Of a stretch of 53,710 bases of DNA, positions 51,767 through 53,710 are shown one piece after another (within the stretch, counting starts at the first letter, position 1; each line of letters begins with the position of its first letter). The notes below the pieces were generated by a model. It had not been told where the DNA came from. It worked only from the letters and a program-made list of their open reading frames with translations, and searched no databases. The DNA comes from DAOMFM01 sp035429825. Lineage in GTDB: Bacteria > Acidobacteriota > Blastocatellia > UBA7656 > JADIYM01. The position numbers and the translations under genes were made by a program. The stretch spans positions 1-53,710 of the forward strand of contig JBGAKX010000015.1 in NCBI GenBank assembly GCA_044224215.1, read 5' to 3'.

Positions 51767-52750
51767 TCACTCCTTCTCGTTCACCCACTCCCAGCCAAAC
51801 CGTCCCTTGATGCACAGGTGGCCATGTGTCACCTGCTGGTCGAGCGGCGACATCACCTTGACGATGCGGTCGTCCTGGGCGTGAACGGTCAGCGTGCACC
51901 CCACGCCGCAGTAGGGGCAGATCGTGTCGGTCTCGGTCTGGCGGGATTCGTCCCACGTCCCCGCTTTCCGCATGTCGTGCTCGCTCTTGAACATGAGCGC
52001 GCCCGTCGGGCACACGCCAATGCAGTTCCCACAGTACACGCACGCCGAATCGGGGAGCGTCACGTCATACTCGGTCGCGATCCGCGTTCCGAAGCCGCGT
52101 CCGGCGACGGCGATCGCAAACGTGTTCTGCGCGTCGGTACCGCACGCTTCGACGCACTTGTAGCACATGATGCACTTGCCGTAGTCGCGCACGTACAGGT
52201 CGTTGTCGATCTTCACGGGTTGCGCGACGGTCGTCGCCGTCAGGCCGTCGGGAGCGTGATGGTGGCCCGGTCGCACCGCGTCGCGCTCACCAGCCTCGGC
52301 TGGCGGCCCCTTCGGGCCAAACCGCTCGGGCGCCGCGTCGTAGCGCGCCATGTAGCCCTGGAACTGCGGTGCCGTCGACACGTCGACCGCGGAGGCGAGC
52401 AGCTCGAGCACGAGCCTGCGGCTGTGCCGGACGCGCTCGCTGTCGGTCGCGACGACCATGCCCGGCTCGACCTTGCGCGAGCACGCGGGCACGAGCGTGC
52501 GCGAGCCTTCGAGCTCGACGACGCAGATGCGGCAGACGTTGACGGGCGTGAGGTTTTCGAGAAAACAGAGCGTGGGCGTGTCGATGCCGGCAAGACGCGC
52601 GGCCTCGAGAAGCGTTGCCCCTGCAGGCACCGCGCATGGATTGCCGTCGATCGTGATCTCGACCGTGGGCCGCTCGGGCTCAGGAATGACGGGCACCGGG
52701 CCGCGCGGGATCGGCGTCAGAAGGTCGGGCGCGTCCTGGCGTGAGCTCAT
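51767..52750 (-). CDS. iron-sulfur subunit of an NAD-linked formate dehydrogenase/hydrogenase-like complex, lacking the Mo domain
   Basis: 327 aa. An N-terminal [2Fe-2S] domain (LCFLENLTPVNVCRICVVE...PAC) is followed by two [4Fe-4S] ferredoxin motifs (CIMCYKCVEAC; CVYCGNCIGVCP). The final ~55 residues are the first [4Fe-4S] loop of a formate-dehydrogenase alpha subunit (CPYCGVGC, then CIKGRFGWEWV). The protein stops there, where FdhA/FdsA-type proteins continue into a ~600-residue molybdopterin domain. No catalytic subunit follows downstream. It overlaps the NuoF-like gene by 4 bp (ATGA), so the two form an electron-transfer module. Either the catalytic subunit is encoded elsewhere or this is a remnant. 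Confidence 0.85.
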   Translation of the reverse strand: MSSRQDAPDLLTPIPRGPVPVIPEPERPTVEITIDGNPCAVPAGATLLEAARLAGIDTPTLCFLENLTPVNVCRICVVELEGSRTLVPACSRKVEPGMVVATDSERVRHSRRLVLELLASAVDVSTAPQFQGYMARYDAAPERFGPKGPPAEAGERDAVRPGHHHAPDGLTATTVAQPVKIDNDLYVRDYGKCIMCYKCVEACGTDAQNTFAIAVAGRGFGTRIATEYDVTLPDSACVYCGNCIGVCPTGALMFKSEHDMRKAGTWDESRQTETDTICPYCGVGCTLTVHAQDDRIVKVMSPLDQQVTHGHLCIKGRFGWEWVNEKE

Positions 52751-53710
52751 CGCTCCTCCTCGAAGATCGGAAACCGCGCAAGCGCCGATTCGATCGCGCT
52801 CGACGCGGTGTGGCCGAGCCCGCAGATGGATGCGTCGCGCATTACGCGGCCGACCTCGGTCAGCAGCCCGAGCTCATCGGCGCGCGATCCTCGCGACCTG
52901 CGCGACGACAGCCGGTGCAGCAACTCCTGCTGGCGAACGGTGCCGACGCGGCACGGAACGCACTGGCCGCACGATTCGTCGCGGAAGAACTCCGCGACCC
53001 GCAGAAGGATGTCGGCAAGGTCGACGGTGTCGTCGAACGGCATCACGACGGCCGATCCGAGCGTCGCGCCGATCGCGCGCGTTCCCTCGAACGTGAGCGG
53101 GGCGTCGAGATCGCCGGGACCGACGAACGCGCCGGCCGCGCCGCCGAGCAGCACGGCCTGGATTCGTCCGGATCCGCTGACGCCGCCGGCGAGATCGAGC
53201 AGTTCGCGAAGCGTGATGCCGAATTCCGCCTCGTAGACGCCGGGACGCGCAACGTGGCCGGCGACGCAGTAGAGCTTGGTGCCCGTCGAGCGGCCGCTGC
53301 CGAGCGCGCGGAAGGCCGCGCCGCCTCCCGTCAGGATGTGCGGCACGTTGACGAGCGTCTCGACGTTGTTGATGACGGTAGGCCGCTCGAAGAGACCGAC
53401 CTGGGTCGGAAACGGCGGTTTGTTGCGGGGTTCGCCGCGAAGGCCCTCGATCGAGTTCATGAGGGCGGTCTCTTCGCCGCAGATATAGGCGCCTGCGCCA
53501 CGCCGTAGCTCGATGTCGAAGTCGAAGCCCGAGCCGAGAATGTCGGTGCCCAGGACGGTCCGCTGGCGACACGCCGCCATCGCGTGCTCGAGCCGACGTG
53601 TCGCGAGCGGGTACTCGCCGCGGATGTACAGGTAGCCGCGCGCACATTCGGTTGCGTAACCTGCGATCACCATCGATTCGACGAGCGCGAATGGGTCGCC
53701 TTCCATCAGC
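52747..53710 (-). CDS. NuoF-like NADH-binding flavoprotein subunit (5' truncated)
   Basis: The last 320 codons are in the window; the gene continues beyond the right edge. Features are FMN/NADH-fold sequence (GAGAYICGEETALMNSIEGLRG), the SLBB domain (KLYCVAGHVARPGVYEAEFG) and the C-terminal [4Fe-4S] site (ESCGQCVPCRVGT...CGLG, CxxCxxC plus a distal Cys). It belongs to the NuoF/HydB/FdsB family that passes electrons between NAD(P)H and iron-sulfur chains. The N-terminal nucleotide motif and any NuoE partner lie outside. It is translationally coupled to the downstream iron-sulfur subunit. Confidence 0.92.
   Translation of the reverse strand, partial: LMEGDPFALVESMVIAGYATECARGYLYIRGEYPLATRRLEHAMAACRQRTVLGTDILGSGFDFDIELRRGAGAYICGEETALMNSIEGLRGEPRNKPPFPTQVGLFERPTVINNVETLVNVPHILTGGGAAFRALGSGRSTGTKLYCVAGHVARPGVYEAEFGITLRELLDLAGGVSGSGRIQAVLLGGAAGAFVGPGDLDAPLTFEGTRAIGATLGSAVVMPFDDTVDLADILLRVAEFFRDESCGQCVPCRVGTVRQQELLHRLSSRRSRGSRADELGLLTEVGRVMRDASICGLGHTASSAIESALARFPIFEEER

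Overview
The window is GC-rich, gene-dense bacterial chromosome. The gene content points to an Acidobacteriota member, most likely the soil Vicinamibacteria (subgroup 6) type. The clues are a winged-helix/TolB/TPR regulator, a VWFA-related secreted protein, tandem SBBP beta-propeller proteins, NBR1-Ig and DUF11 secreted proteins, many short dispersed palindromic repeats and a UGA-containing GrdB-like gene. This placement is inference from family content; no rRNA or other marker gene is present. No tRNA, rRNA, CRISPR array, insertion sequence or phage module was recognised.

Layout. 0-5.3 kb: end of an alpha/beta hydrolase, a UshA-like lipoprotein, CorA, a membrane protein with FtsK-gamma-like and J domains, a probable selenoprotein whose UGA codon is followed by a SECIS-like hairpin, and a rubrerythrin lipoprotein. 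5.3-8.6 kb: a histidine kinase and an NtrC-type sigma-54 activator, divergent from rubrerythrin, with sigma-54 promoter matches facing both ways. 8.6-13.1 kb: two secreted surface-type proteins. 13.7-15.6 kb: nrfHA, dissimilatory nitrite reduction to ammonium. 15.6-18.2 kb: an FAD monooxygenase flanked by palindromic repeats. 18.2-22.9 kb: a two-gene ABC exporter and a POT peptide transporter. 23-26.4 kb: a ToxR-like TPR regulator, a glycosyltransferase and a DoxX protein. 26.5-30.4 kb: a four-gene operon joined by start/stop overlaps, coding for an OlsB-like N-acyltransferase, a DinB-like protein, an NRDE/TANGO2 protein and a DedA:ATP-grasp fusion. 30.5-40.5 kb: an adenylate cyclase, two SBBP paralogues and a VWFA protein. 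40.6-46 kb: a haem-oxygenase-fold enzyme, a DUF5666 protein, an ECF sigma factor with a frame-broken anti-sigma factor, a Pro-rich secreted protein and a decayed di-haem oxidoreductase. 46-51.7 kb: cupin, small hydrophilic protein, BON lipoprotein, PBP1-type enzyme and a small membrane protein, several behind sigma-54-like promoters. 51.7 kb to the end: NuoF-like and formate-dehydrogenase-like iron-sulfur subunits.

How the parts may work together. The NtrC-type regulator is the natural activator for the GG-N10-GC promoters in front of rubrerythrin, its own kinase and the small genes at 46-51.7 kb. That suggests a stress or redox regulon, which is inference. The 26.5-30.4 kb operon carries parts expected of a system that acylates an amino compound, ligates it and moves the product across the membrane, and is the best candidate for an undescribed pathway. 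The UGA gene would be missed or split by routine gene calling.
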